From Saprospiraceae bacterium (GTDB lineage: Bacteria > Bacteroidota > Bacteroidia > Chitinophagales > Saprospiraceae): a stretch of 64,000 nt of DNA. Location: contig JAHDHH010000011.1 in NCBI GenBank assembly GCA_020631405.1, positions 1-64,000 of the forward strand, read 5' to 3'. Within the stretch, counting starts at the first letter, position 1. Each line of letters begins with the position of its first letter. The notes beneath the pieces were generated by a model. The model was not told where the DNA came from. It worked only from the letters and a program-made list of their open reading frames with translations, and searched no databases. This document shows positions 10,685 through 18,508 of the stretch, one piece after another. The position numbers and the translations under genes were made by a program.

Positions 10685-10790
10685 GAGCATCATGACATTG
10701 ATTCGACAGTATTAAAGCAGTAAGACTATCTATTATGAACAAGAAATTTTCGTTGTTCTCTTGAGGTTTGATTAACACGGCATCAATGAA

Positions 10791-10857
10791 TATCGGATAA
10801 ACGGATGATATATTTGATTATCTGATAAATTGCCAATATATTTGATTATTTGATAAA
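10791..10857 (+). repeat. 28-bp tandem repeat with TATCxGATAAA core
   Basis: TATCGGATAAA (10791), TATCTGATAAA (10819) and TATTTGATAAA (10847) recur at exactly 28-bp spacing. The first two units also share ATATATTTGAT at their ends. The core is near-palindromic (TTATCTGATAA). The array ends 11 bp before the satD start codon and overlaps its predicted promoter, so it looks like an operator array. Confidence 0.7.
10813..10844 (+). promoter_or_regulatory. Bacteroidota-type promoter of the satD-DUF3307 operon
   Basis: A -33 TTTG at 10813-10816 is followed, after 20 bp, by a -7 element TATATTTG at 10837-10844. This matches the Bacteroidota housekeeping consensus TTTG-N19-21-TAnnTTTG. Both elements come from neighbouring copies of the 28-bp repeat. 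Transcription would start near 10850, giving a very short leader before ATG 10869. Confidence 0.6.
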
Positions 10858-10868
10858 ACACCTATAAA

Positions 10869-11486
10869 ATGCCAATCAGACAAACATGTATAATCACAGG
10901 GGACATCGTAAACTCAAGAAGTCTAGCACCTGAAGTCTGGCTAAATACAATAAAGCAGGTTTTTAATCAGAGTAAAAACGGTATTATAAAATGGGAGATA
11001 TTTAGAGGTGACATGTTTCAGCTTGAAACAACACCTGAACTAGCATTAACACTAGCTCTAGAAATCAAGGCAAGCATTAAAAAACATAAGGATATTGATG
11101 TCAGAATGGCACTTGGAGTAGGCACGAAGAATTATACCTCACAAAAAGTTACGGAATCAAATGGAGAAGCATATATTAACTCTGGAATTTGCTTCGAAGG
11201 CTTAAAAAAAAGAAGGCTTGCAATAAAAACACCATGGAAAACATTCGATGAAGAATGGAATATTATACTAAAGTTAGCTTCCCTAACTATGGACAATTGG
11301 GCTCCAAAAACTGCATTAATATTCAAAGAAGCTCTAACTAATCCCACGCTAACTCAACAAACATTAGCTAAACAGCTGCAAAGAACTCAAGGAACTATAA
11401 GTGAAGGATTATCTAGGGCAGGATATGAAGAAATCAGCCAAACACTAATACTATTTAAGAAACACATCACCGAAAAAGTAGATTAA
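10869..11486 (+). CDS. satD: SatD family protein
   Basis: The 205-residue product starts with the SatD-family opening I-T-G-D-I-V-N-S-R and keeps the G-D-M-F-Q and R-M-A-L-G-V-G segments that resemble a nucleotide-cyclase-like fold. The C-terminus (about 150-200) contains a helix-turn-helix-like stretch (L-A-K-Q-L-Q-R-T-Q-G-T-I-S-E-G-L), which suggests DNA binding. SatD was named in a Streptococcus acid-tolerance operon; its biochemical role is not established. The stop codon is 1 bp before the start of a DUF3307 membrane protein, a common pairing for this family, so the two are likely co-expressed. A tandem operator-like repeat covers the promoter, so autoregulation is a plausible inference. 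Confidence 0.8.
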   Translation: MPIRQTCIITGDIVNSRSLAPEVWLNTIKQVFNQSKNGIIKWEIFRGDMFQLETTPELALTLALEIKASIKKHKDIDVRMALGVGTKNYTSQKVTESNGEAYINSGICFEGLKKRRLAIKTPWKTFDEEWNIILKLASLTMDNWAPKTALIFKEALTNPTLTQQTLAKQLQRTQGTISEGLSRAGYEEISQTLILFKKHITEKVD

Positions 11487-11487
11487 T

Positions 11488-12210
11488 ATGATCCTTCTCA
11501 TCAAATTAGTAATAGCACATTTAGCAGGAGATTTTATTTTTCAGCCAGATAGTTGGGTCAAAGACAAAGAAGAAAAACAAGGAAAATCTATAAAACTCTA
11601 CTATCACATCTTAGTTCACATCAGTCTAACATCAATACTATTGTGGGACTACAATCTGATTCCAACCGCTGTATTTATTGGCATCACACATTATATTATC
11701 GACTTATGTAAGCTTTCAATCCAACACCAGAAGTATATCCGAACAACATTTATAATTGATCAATTCTTTCACTTTATTGTATTACTCTTAGTTGTGAATC
11801 ACTATGAACCTATCAGTAGTATGATAGAAATGAAAGACATGCATGACGAACTCTACTTGTTGACTCTGGCAATTATCACACTCATACCAGTATCCTCTAA
11901 AACAATAAAATTACTGATATCAAAATGGACACCAAAAACCGAGGACAACGCAGAAGATTCCCTAAAAGATGCAGGACAATTTATTGGAATACTAGAACGG
12001 CTATTCGTATTTGGGTTTGTATTATCAGGTCAAATCCAGGCAGTAGGATTCCTGTTGGCTGCTAAATCAGTATTCAGATTTGGCGACTTAAGGGATCCAA
12101 AAGATAGAAAACTGACTGAGTATATCTTGATAGGAACATTAGTGAGTTTTGGAATAGCATTGCTAATAGGTTATACCTATTTAGCTTTACGGAATAACAT
12201 AATACAATAA
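11488..12210 (+). CDS. DUF3307 domain membrane protein
   Basis: The 240-residue product has an N-terminal DUF3307 domain (about 1-120): L-I-A/K-L-V-I-A-H-L-A-G-D-F-I-F-Q-P, then H-I-L-V-H and H-Y-I-I-D. Conserved His and Asp residues lie within or next to hydrophobic helices. A second half carries two or three more membrane segments, including one near the C-terminus. The family has no assigned activity. It starts 1 bp after the satD stop, so translational coupling is likely and the two products probably act together. After its stop only 42 bp separate it from mqo, which may be read from the same transcript. Confidence 0.8.
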   Translation: MILLIKLVIAHLAGDFIFQPDSWVKDKEEKQGKSIKLYYHILVHISLTSILLWDYNLIPTAVFIGITHYIIDLCKLSIQHQKYIRTTFIIDQFFHFIVLLLVVNHYEPISSMIEMKDMHDELYLLTLAIITLIPVSSKTIKLLISKWTPKTEDNAEDSLKDAGQFIGILERLFVFGFVLSGQIQAVGFLLAAKSVFRFGDLRDPKDRKLTEYILIGTLVSFGIALLIGYTYLALRNNIIQ

Positions 12211-12252
12211 CATACATAATAATAGGCATCAGCTAACTCAATATCCTCCCTT

Positions 12253-13728
12253 ATGAAACAACACCCTAACATAGCCCTAATCGGAGCTGGCATCATGAGT
12301 GCTACACTAGGAGTCCTTATCAAACACCTCATGCCAGAGGCACGCATCACTATATTCGAGAGACTAGACAAGGTGGGTGCTGAGAGTTCAGATGCATGGA
12401 ACAATGCAGGTACTGGACATTCTGCTTTCTGTGAACTCAACTATACTCCTCTGCGGGAGAATGGAAAAGTCGACATCACTAAAGCCATCAAAATCAGTGA
12501 GGCATTTGAAATATCAAAGCAACTGTGGGCCTACCTTTTAGAAAGTGAGTCTATTACGACTGATTCTCCATTTATCAATGATATCGATCATATGAGCTTC
12601 GTCTGGGGTCAAGAGAATAAGGACTTCCTTAAGGCTAGGTATGAGGCTATGACTCAATATACCATCTTTAAAGACATGCAACATACTGACTCGTTTGATC
12701 AAATAGCAGAGTGGATACCCTTGATGATGGAAGGAAGGAGCAAGGATGAGGTCATAGGTGTCACCCGCATGGAAATAGGGACAGATGTCAACTTTGGTGC
12801 TATCACTAGAGGGATGGTAGCCTACTTACAAGGATGTAGTGGTGTCAATTTGCAATTAGGACATGAAGTCAAAGACCTCACGGAAATAGACAATGGCTGG
12901 GTCATAGATGTCAAAGATTTGACAACGGGAACAGAGCAGACACTTGCCTACGAGTTTGTGTTTATTGGTGCAGGTGGTGGCTCCTTACCCCTACTAGAGA
13001 AGTCTGATATTCCTGAAGGTAGAGGATATGGAGGTTTTCCTGTCAGTGGGCAATTCCTCAAGTGCAACAATCCAGAAGTCATTGCCAGACACGAAGCTAA
13101 GGTCTATGGCAAGGCTGCAAAGGGCTCGCCACCAATGTCTGTACCACACCTTGATACTAGGATGCTTGATGGTGAGAGATCATTACTCTTTGGTCCTTAT
13201 GCTGGATTTTCTACTAAGTTTCTAAAGAATGGCTCATACCTAGATCTACCGCTATCTGTAGAAGCTCACAATGTCTGGCCTATGTTGGCAGCTGGCATTC
13301 ACAATATTGGATTGACAAAGTACCTGATCAAGCAGGTCATACAGTCGCCAGAAGAGCGGTTTGCCTTCTTGAACACATTCTATCCAGAAGCAAGATTTGA
13401 GGACTGGGAACTCATCACTGCAGGACAGCGAGTACAAATCATCAAGAAAGACGATGGAGAAGGCGGCGTACTTAAATTTGGCACTGAGATAGTAACCAAC
13501 GAAAAGAAAAGCCTAGCTGCCTTGCTTGGAGCATCGCCTGGGGCATCTACCTCAGTAAGTATTATGCTCGATGTACTATCAACATGCTTTCCAGATGCCA
13601 TTAAGTCTGATATCTGGAAGGCTAAGCTAAGACAGATAATACCTAGCTATGGCAGGTCACTCATCACTGATAGTGACCTCTGCATGACCGTGAGAGATAG
13701 GACAACTCAAGTATTGAAACTGTCCTAA
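12253..13728 (+). CDS. mqo: Malate:quinone oxidoreductase
   Basis: This is a membrane-associated FAD enzyme that oxidises malate to oxaloacetate and passes electrons to quinone, joining the TCA cycle to respiration. At 491 residues it has normal family length. The FAD-binding G-A-G-I-M-S-A-T-L-G is at residues 11-20, followed by the family segment D-A-W-N-N-A-G-T-G-H-S-A and E-L-N-Y-T-P near 55-75. The late segment L-L-G-A-S-P-G-A-S-T-S-V is also diagnostic. No membrane helix is expected, as the family is peripheral. It follows the DUF3307 gene by 42 bp and converges with a membrane protein gene 16 bp beyond its stop. Confidence 0.95.
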   Translation: MKQHPNIALIGAGIMSATLGVLIKHLMPEARITIFERLDKVGAESSDAWNNAGTGHSAFCELNYTPLRENGKVDITKAIKISEAFEISKQLWAYLLESESITTDSPFINDIDHMSFVWGQENKDFLKARYEAMTQYTIFKDMQHTDSFDQIAEWIPLMMEGRSKDEVIGVTRMEIGTDVNFGAITRGMVAYLQGCSGVNLQLGHEVKDLTEIDNGWVIDVKDLTTGTEQTLAYEFVFIGAGGGSLPLLEKSDIPEGRGYGGFPVSGQFLKCNNPEVIARHEAKVYGKAAKGSPPMSVPHLDTRMLDGERSLLFGPYAGFSTKFLKNGSYLDLPLSVEAHNVWPMLAAGIHNIGLTKYLIKQVIQSPEERFAFLNTFYPEARFEDWELITAGQRVQIIKKDDGEGGVLKFGTEIVTNEKKSLAALLGASPGASTSVSIMLDVLSTCFPDAIKSDIWKAKLRQIIPSYGRSLITDSDLCMTVRDRTTQVLKLS

Positions 13729-13744
13729 TACGCTAATCTTTGAT

Positions 13745-14437
13745 TTAGCTCTTATTGAACTTCGGTACAAAGTAATTGAGGTACATGATCATACCACCAT
13801 ATGTCATGATGAGTGTCGGTACACTAGAATTAAATCCCATATCGAATTCAGGAATACCAAACAATTGTCTAAATGACTTCGTAGCTATGGTAAGCATAAA
13901 TACCACACCAAAGACAAACAAACCAATAATAGCAGCCTTATTCTTTGTAGTTCGTGTCACGCCAACTTTTGCTTCTTGACTGAAAAAATATGCCAAGAGA
14001 CCAGCCGAAGTCAATGCTTCTATTCCAATAGCAAGGTAGACGTTAGTCGCATAGAGTCCAAGTCCTACCTTTGAAGTATCCATCCCAAAAATATAGTGAG
14101 GATGACCAGAAAAGAAGTCAAGGACAAAGTGTCCTAGGACTAAGGCCGAACCTACCAAGCCAATTGTATTTTGTTTAAACAGCAACTTCCCGACAATAAA
14201 GACGATAATTAACCAAGCAATGAGTGGCAGTAAATCATGACTATACAGCATATTTACCGCCATATTACTCAACGTAGTATCGAATACGTCACTTGGAGCT
14301 GTTCTTTCAAGACCTAAGTAGTGAAAGAGAAACCACAAGATGTCTTGTAATTGTGAAGCTATTAAGAAATAGATTAACGTTCCTTTTGGAAACTTTTGGT
14401 AAGCTACTAAGGCTGTTGCATAATGTCCTGCGAGCAT
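13745..14437 (-). CDS. Integral membrane protein, YdjM/DUF457-like metal-dependent hydrolase type
   Basis: The 230-residue product has six or so hydrophobic segments. Conserved-looking polar positions are G-H-Y-A-T-A-L near the N-terminus, S-Q-L-Q-D, Y-S-H-D-L-L and L-G-H-F-V-L-D-F-F-S-G-H-P-H-Y. This H/D layout resembles membrane-bound metal-dependent hydrolases of the DUF457/YdjM group. The assignment is tentative and the substrate is unknown. The gene is divergent from an HxlR-type regulator; two copies of a TTACTTTAC-containing repeat sit between the starts, so the regulator probably controls it. Its 3' end faces mqo. Confidence 0.65.
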   Translation of the reverse strand: MLAGHYATALVAYQKFPKGTLIYFLIASQLQDILWFLFHYLGLERTAPSDVFDTTLSNMAVNMLYSHDLLPLIAWLIIVFIVGKLLFKQNTIGLVGSALVLGHFVLDFFSGHPHYIFGMDTSKVGLGLYATNVYLAIGIEALTSAGLLAYFFSQEAKVGVTRTTKNKAAIIGLFVFGVVFMLTIATKSFRQLFGIPEFDMGFNSSVPTLIMTYGGMIMYLNYFVPKFNKS

Positions 14438-14447
14438 ATTCGTTATT

Positions 14448-14496
14448 TTACTTTACTTTATAAAGCAAATATAATTATTACTTTACTTTTTAAAGT
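14448..14496. promoter_or_regulatory. Twin operator-like repeats between the membrane protein and HxlR genes
   Basis: TTACTTTACTTTaTAAAG (14448-14465) and TTACTTTACTTTtTAAAG (14478-14495) differ by one base and are offset by 30 bp. Each ends in a palindrome-like CTTTA(T)AAAG core. They occupy nearly all of the 73-bp divergent gap, as expected for binding sites of the adjacent HxlR protein. Confidence 0.65.
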
Positions 14497-14510
14497 CATA
14501 ATCAGTGTAA

Positions 14511-14942
14511 ATGAAAAAGAAATTTAGATCATCGTGCATAATAGCCTCAGCACTTGACCTTATTGGTGACAAATGGTCTCTGCTTATTGTCAGAGATATG
14601 CTAATGCACCAGAAGAAGACTTTTAAAGATTTTAACTCCTCCGATGAGGGCATAGCTACGAACTTACTCTCTGCAAGACTCAAACACCTAGAATCAATCG
14701 ATGTCATCAGTAAGAGAAAACTAGTCAGCAACAAAAAAGAAAATATCTACCTACTCACAGAAAAGGGGATCGACTTAGCACCAATAATTATGGAGCTAGT
14801 AGTCTGGAGCGATCAATATGTCAGAGACTACAACTCAGGAATGAATACACTAGCACTTGAAAATATCAGCAAAGCAGAACTTATTGCCCATTATCAACAA
14901 GGGTATCAAACCTTTGCTAACCGTATTCTTCTTAATGAGTAA
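14511..14942 (+). CDS. HxlR family winged-helix transcriptional regulator
   Basis: The 143-residue protein fits the HxlR family: an A-L-D-L-I-G-D-K-W-S-L-L-I-V-R-D-M segment near 14-32, a recognition region with I-A-T-N-L-L-S-A-R-L-K-H-L-E, and a beta wing ending in Y-L-L-T-E-K-G. The family's usual C-x(n)-A-L-x-x-I-G-x-K-W opening includes a Cys, here Cys9, which in some members senses oxidants or electrophiles. The C-terminal 30 residues extend beyond the core domain. It is divergent from a membrane protein gene, with twin repeat sites between. Autoregulation is inferred from that layout. Confidence 0.9.
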   Translation: MKKKFRSSCIIASALDLIGDKWSLLIVRDMLMHQKKTFKDFNSSDEGIATNLLSARLKHLESIDVISKRKLVSNKKENIYLLTEKGIDLAPIIMELVVWSDQYVRDYNSGMNTLALENISKAELIAHYQQGYQTFANRILLNE

Positions 14943-14949
14943 CTCTGCC

Positions 14950-15996
14950 TTACTGTACAAATGCCCTCACATCATCAACAAATCTATCAGCATCATATCG
15001 CATAGTAGTATGACCAGCATGCTCATAGATATGCAAGGTCTTGTCCTCGCTACTGATCCTATCAAAGGCTAGTTGACCTAAGTCGGACGGAACCTTAAAA
15101 TCATATTCTCCCCAAATCAATAATGTAGGGATAGTAATTTTGTCTAGATTGTCAGTCAAACTGAGCGAAAGTAACTCGTCTATTAGAACCTCTTGAACAA
15201 AGATAGACAAGGCATTCGTGGTCACAGCTATTGGATTAGATACTGAGGCAGCACCTTCTGAATAACCCCTATCTGAATCAATCTCGTAAACATCATCAGG
15301 GAGCATCTCACGTTCTATCCTACCAGCATAACTGTTGAGCTTTAGTGCCTCTTCCGTAGTGATATTATCAAACTCTATGTCATTGATGAACGCTAATACC
15401 TCATTCCAAAAATCTACATTGTTACCATCAGAGATCTCGGTTGGAGCTATGGCTAAAATCTTATCTCGTAGTGCTGTATTAATCCTTGGGAAGTCAAATC
15501 CACCTGCCACTTCTATAAATCCAGCGATATCCTCTTGATAACCATCAGTCTGTAAGTAAGCTGTCCCCACTGCCCCACCCCAGCTATGACCCCAGAGGTA
15601 GATTTCTATTTCATCACCATATCTATACTTGAGTGATTGGACCACATGATAGGCATCTTCAACTATTTGACTGAGGCTATTTTCTTCTTTATCGAAGTGG
15701 CCATGGGAGTTTCCTTGCTGACGTTGATCCCAATAAGCCACCGCATAGTGGTCATGCAGCTGCTGACAATAAGCACTTGTCATATAACTGACACTAGTAT
15801 CTCCTGGTCCTCCGTGAAGTAGCAGTAGGATCTTTCCAGAATTGCCATTGCCCCTGACAAATACTGGCATATCGCTTCCATCATTACGTACATAAAACGT
15901 CTCTTCCATGCTTTCACTCAACATTCCTTCTTTACCGCAACTCGTCATGACCAACATGAGAAGTGTCAGCACTCCAAGTAGTAATTTATTGTTCAT
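14950..15996 (-). CDS. Lipoprotein alpha/beta hydrolase, S33 proline-iminopeptidase-like
   Basis: The start is set at ATG 15996, where a lipoprotein signal begins (M-N-N-K-L-L-L, lipobox V-M-T-S-C, Cys20); a longer frame to 16032 would bury it. The 348-residue product has L-L-L-H-G-G-P-G near 58-65, D-Q-R-x-x-G-N-S near 90-97, and the nucleophile motif G-H-S-W-G (Ser138). The acid is likely in W-G-E-Y-D-F and the His in E-H-A-G-H-T near the C-terminus. The H-G-G-P-G plus D-Q-R-x-x-G-x-S pattern is that of S33 peptidases and related hydrolases. The actual substrate is open. Its first 11 bp overlap the 3' end of the upstream gene. Confidence 0.82.
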   Translation of the reverse strand: MNNKLLLGVLTLLMLVMTSCGKEGMLSESMEETFYVRNDGSDMPVFVRGNGNSGKILLLLHGGPGDTSVSYMTSAYCQQLHDHYAVAYWDQRQQGNSHGHFDKEENSLSQIVEDAYHVVQSLKYRYGDEIEIYLWGHSWGGAVGTAYLQTDGYQEDIAGFIEVAGGFDFPRINTALRDKILAIAPTEISDGNNVDFWNEVLAFINDIEFDNITTEEALKLNSYAGRIEREMLPDDVYEIDSDRGYSEGAASVSNPIAVTTNALSIFVQEVLIDELLSLSLTDNLDKITIPTLLIWGEYDFKVPSDLGQLAFDRISSEDKTLHIYEHAGHTTMRYDADRFVDDVRAFVQ

Positions 15997-16591
15997 CTTC
16001 TGTTGATTTACTAAGTTGATAGTTGACCCCAATTTGGATGATTGGAACTAGAGAAAAGTATGTATTGTAAGGAAGTTTTGCACCTATCTGGAATCTGAGA
16101 TACCAATTGATACTTTCATTTCTAGCTTGACCCAACTCATAAGCTAGAGTTGTATGTAAATAAGTACGTGATGCATGCTTTTGCTCTTCTACCGCTCCAT
16201 CATCTCCGAGTAAATAGGTTGTCCCAGAATTGAACTGTGTCAATGAGCCTACACCAATACTCCCTAGATGATAGTGTTTCTTTTCTTGTTTTTGACGCCT
16301 GATTCCTATGTCCAACTGTGTAAGTAGTCCAGTATGATTCTGCCGATGAGAGTACATCCCAACTTGTGGAATGAGTACTAGCGATGCGGATTTTGGTGTC
16401 TGCTTTGATTGATTAACCTTCGTCGCATCCCATGACTTGAGAGTCCTTGTGACACCCAGCATGATCCCAGGATGTGTGCCAGCTTCTGTGAACAAAGCAC
16501 CTCTTAAGGCTAGGTCTTGTGCTAAAAGTTCTTTTTCTGGCAGGCACAAAAGCAACATTAAACTCAACAGTATTATGAGACGACTTGACAT
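15986..16591 (-). CDS. Secreted protein of unknown function, possible outer-membrane beta-barrel
   Basis: I do not recognise this 201-residue protein. It has a clear signal peptide (L-I-I-L-L-S-L-M-L-L-L-C-L-P, cleavage probably after L-L-A-Q). The mature part alternates polar and hydrophobic residues with many Gly, Tyr and Thr, and includes G-I-R-R-Q, G-S-I-G-V-G-S-L-T-Q-F and L-R-F-Q-I-G-A-K-L-P-Y. This is consistent with a small beta barrel in the outer membrane. It overlaps the downstream hydrolase lipoprotein by 11 bp, so the pair is likely co-translated. It follows the LytTR regulator gene on the same strand after a 112-bp gap containing a hairpin. Confidence 0.6.
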   Translation of the reverse strand: MSSRLIILLSLMLLLCLPEKELLAQDLALRGALFTEAGTHPGIMLGVTRTLKSWDATKVNQSKQTPKSASLVLIPQVGMYSHRQNHTGLLTQLDIGIRRQKQEKKHYHLGSIGVGSLTQFNSGTTYLLGDDGAVEEQKHASRTYLHTTLAYELGQARNESINWYLRFQIGAKLPYNTYFSLVPIIQIGVNYQLSKSTEDEQ

Positions 16592-16600
16592 AAAGTTTTA

Positions 16601-16619
16601 TTTAGTTCTTCGAACTAAA
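16601..16619 (-). promoter_or_regulatory. Palindrome TTTAGTTC-TTC-GAACTAAA upstream of an envelope protein gene
   Basis: Perfect 8-bp arms flank a 3-bp centre, 9 bp before the start codon at 16591 on the minus strand. It could be an operator, a leader hairpin controlling translation, or a weak terminator after the regulator gene. There is no U-rich tail, which argues against a classical terminator. Confidence 0.4.
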
Positions 16620-16703
16620 GACACCAAAACTCTTTAGGGGTTGCACGTTTGAAAACTTAACTTTCTTAGAAATACTATTTTCCAACAACAATCCTAGAAA
16701 AGC

Positions 16704-17462
16704 CTAACTATCTATCCAAGCCTTAAAATCCTTAACCTTCTCTCTACTGACTATGACATCTTCATCTTGCCCAACTGATAGCTCTAATTTCAGTCTACTA
16801 TTGAGGTAAGGATGCATCTTATCAATACTATCTAGGGCTACGATATGCTTCCTACTCACTCTATAGAAGTTCGCAGGGTTGAGGCACTTTTCGATATTGT
16901 CGAGTGTCTTCTCTATGATGAAGCGCTGACCTCCACTGTTTAACCCAAAGCTAATCCCATCCTCTGAGTAAATCAACTTGAGCTCTGACGTATTGAGGTA
17001 GGTGTAGGCATGGCCTGTCTTGATAAGAAAGCGCCTTTTGTACTGATCTTTTTCAGTAAAGATATCTTTGGTGATATGCTTCCAATCCACATTGAGGGTA
17101 TGTGATTGATAGATGTTTTGGTATTGGTCCAGGGCTGCTTTGAATGCTGACTCATCGATCGGCTTGAGTAAGTAGTCAACGCTATTGACCTTGAATGCAT
17201 CAAGGGCATATTCGTCATAGGCCGTGGTGAATATGATGGGACACTTCAACTGCACCTGATCAAATATCTGAAAACTCAAGCCATCCGCCAATTGGATATC
17301 CATAAATACTAGGTTGGGCTCAATGTGAGATTCTAGCCAATTAATAGAATCCTCTACAGTATCTAGTACTTCTACAACTTTAGCATCAGGCAGATAGATC
17401 TTAATCAAAGACTCTAACCGCTTCGCAGCAAAATGCTCGTCCTCAATGATTAATACTCTCAT
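16704..17462 (-). CDS. LytTR family response regulator
   Basis: The 252-residue protein has a receiver domain at 1-120 with the acid pocket E7-D8, phosphoacceptor Asp55 in V-F-M-D-I-Q-L, T-T-A-Y, and K-P-I near residue 107. A LytTR DNA-binding domain follows (about 145-250), containing F-L-I-K-T-G and F-Y-R-V-S-R-K-H-I-V-A-L-D. It should bind direct repeats near promoters when phosphorylated. Its start overlaps the upstream kinase gene by 20 bp, so the two form a cognate pair. It is the third gene of an operon that begins with a TonB-dependent receptor, so it probably responds to or controls that transport system. Confidence 0.93.
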   Translation of the reverse strand: MRVLIIEDEHFAAKRLESLIKIYLPDAKVVEVLDTVEDSINWLESHIEPNLVFMDIQLADGLSFQIFDQVQLKCPIIFTTAYDEYALDAFKVNSVDYLLKPIDESAFKAALDQYQNIYQSHTLNVDWKHITKDIFTEKDQYKRRFLIKTGHAYTYLNTSELKLIYSEDGISFGLNSGGQRFIIEKTLDNIEKCLNPANFYRVSRKHIVALDSIDKMHPYLNSRLKLELSVGQDEDVIVSREKVKDFKAWIDS

Positions 17463-18498
17463 AGTCTAAATTGGTGATGATTGGCAGGTATACTGTGAAT
17501 GTGTCATTCGATTCTACAACTCTGATTTGCTTATTTGCGAGCAACTCATACCTAGACTTGATATTTGCCAGTCCAAGTTTTGTTGAGTTGTAGGTTTGAT
17601 TTTTCTTCTGCAGATTATTGCTAACCACAATGTAGTTGTCATCGTTGGTTAGATTGATTTTTAGCGGCTTTGTCTTTGACGTAATATTGTGTTTGACAGC
17701 ATTTTCAATCAATATCTGCAAAGAGAGCGGTAGGATAAAGTGTCCTTTGACTTGATCATTGATACCATTGTGTATCTGTATCTTTCCTTGAAATCTTGTC
17801 TTCAATAAGAAAATATAAGATTCCAAAGCGTCAAGTTCATTGGCTATAGTAATCAGTTTCTCATCTCTATGCTCCAGGATACTTCTGTAAGATTTAGATA
17901 ACTGCTGGACAAAGTTAATGGCTAATTCTGGCTCCTCAGGAATGATGGTCACGAGTGTATTGAGACTATTGAATAAGAAGTGTGGATTGACTTGACTCTT
18001 GAGTGTATCTAGTCTTTGTTCGGCAGTGATCTTCTCTAGTTCATTCTTTTCTTTTTCTATAGTTTGAGACTTGACAAAGTAGTAGATGCCTTCGTAGAGG
18101 AAAAACATCAATGCAATCATCACTCCTGTTGTCAGGTGTTCTGCAAATACATTGGAATGTGCTATTTCTGAGATTTCTGGAAAATAACTATGTACTAGAG
18201 TGCCTACTGAGAACTTGACCACCAAATGTGTTAAACCAAGCCAAAACAATACGAAACCAATTCTCTGAACAGTAAACTTATAATTCGGATAGAGTCTGTG
18301 ATATTCTATGAGAATCTGCCTCACACATATCCAATAAGCCGAAGTAAACAAGATACCCGTGATCAGACAATCTAAAGAATACTCATGCATCGCAGAATGT
18401 CCAAATGACATCATCGAAACAATCACTGATACTACTGGCAACCCCATGAGGATCAGCCACCAGTCATTAAACCCAAGATATTGTTCTGCCCTTTTCAA
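17443..18498 (-). CDS. LytS/YehU-type sensor histidine kinase
   Basis: The 351-residue product has four N-terminal membrane helices (about 14-32, 41-60, 75-100, 122-145), a short coiled linker, and the His_kinase (PF06580) block with Q-V-N-P-H-F-L-F-N-S-L-N, whose His is the phosphoacceptor. An ATPase domain follows with I-L-I-E-N-A-V-K-H-N and G-L-A-N-I-K-S-R. There is no periplasmic sensor domain, so the membrane region itself is likely the sensor. The start is a TTG (18498), because the frame has a TAG shortly upstream and no ATG before the conserved residues. It begins 10 bp after the TonB receptor stop and overlaps the regulator gene. Confidence 0.92.
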   Translation of the reverse strand: MKRAEQYLGFNDWWLILMGLPVVSVIVSMMSFGHSAMHEYSLDCLITGILFTSAYWICVRQILIEYHRLYPNYKFTVQRIGFVLFWLGLTHLVVKFSVGTLVHSYFPEISEIAHSNVFAEHLTTGVMIALMFFLYEGIYYFVKSQTIEKEKNELEKITAEQRLDTLKSQVNPHFLFNSLNTLVTIIPEEPELAINFVQQLSKSYRSILEHRDEKLITIANELDALESYIFLLKTRFQGKIQIHNGINDQVKGHFILPLSLQILIENAVKHNITSKTKPLKINLTNDDNYIVVSNNLQKKNQTYNSTKLGLANIKSRYELLANKQIRVVESNDTFTVYLPIITNLDYESINH

Positions 18499-18508
18499 GT
18501 TTGCTTGT

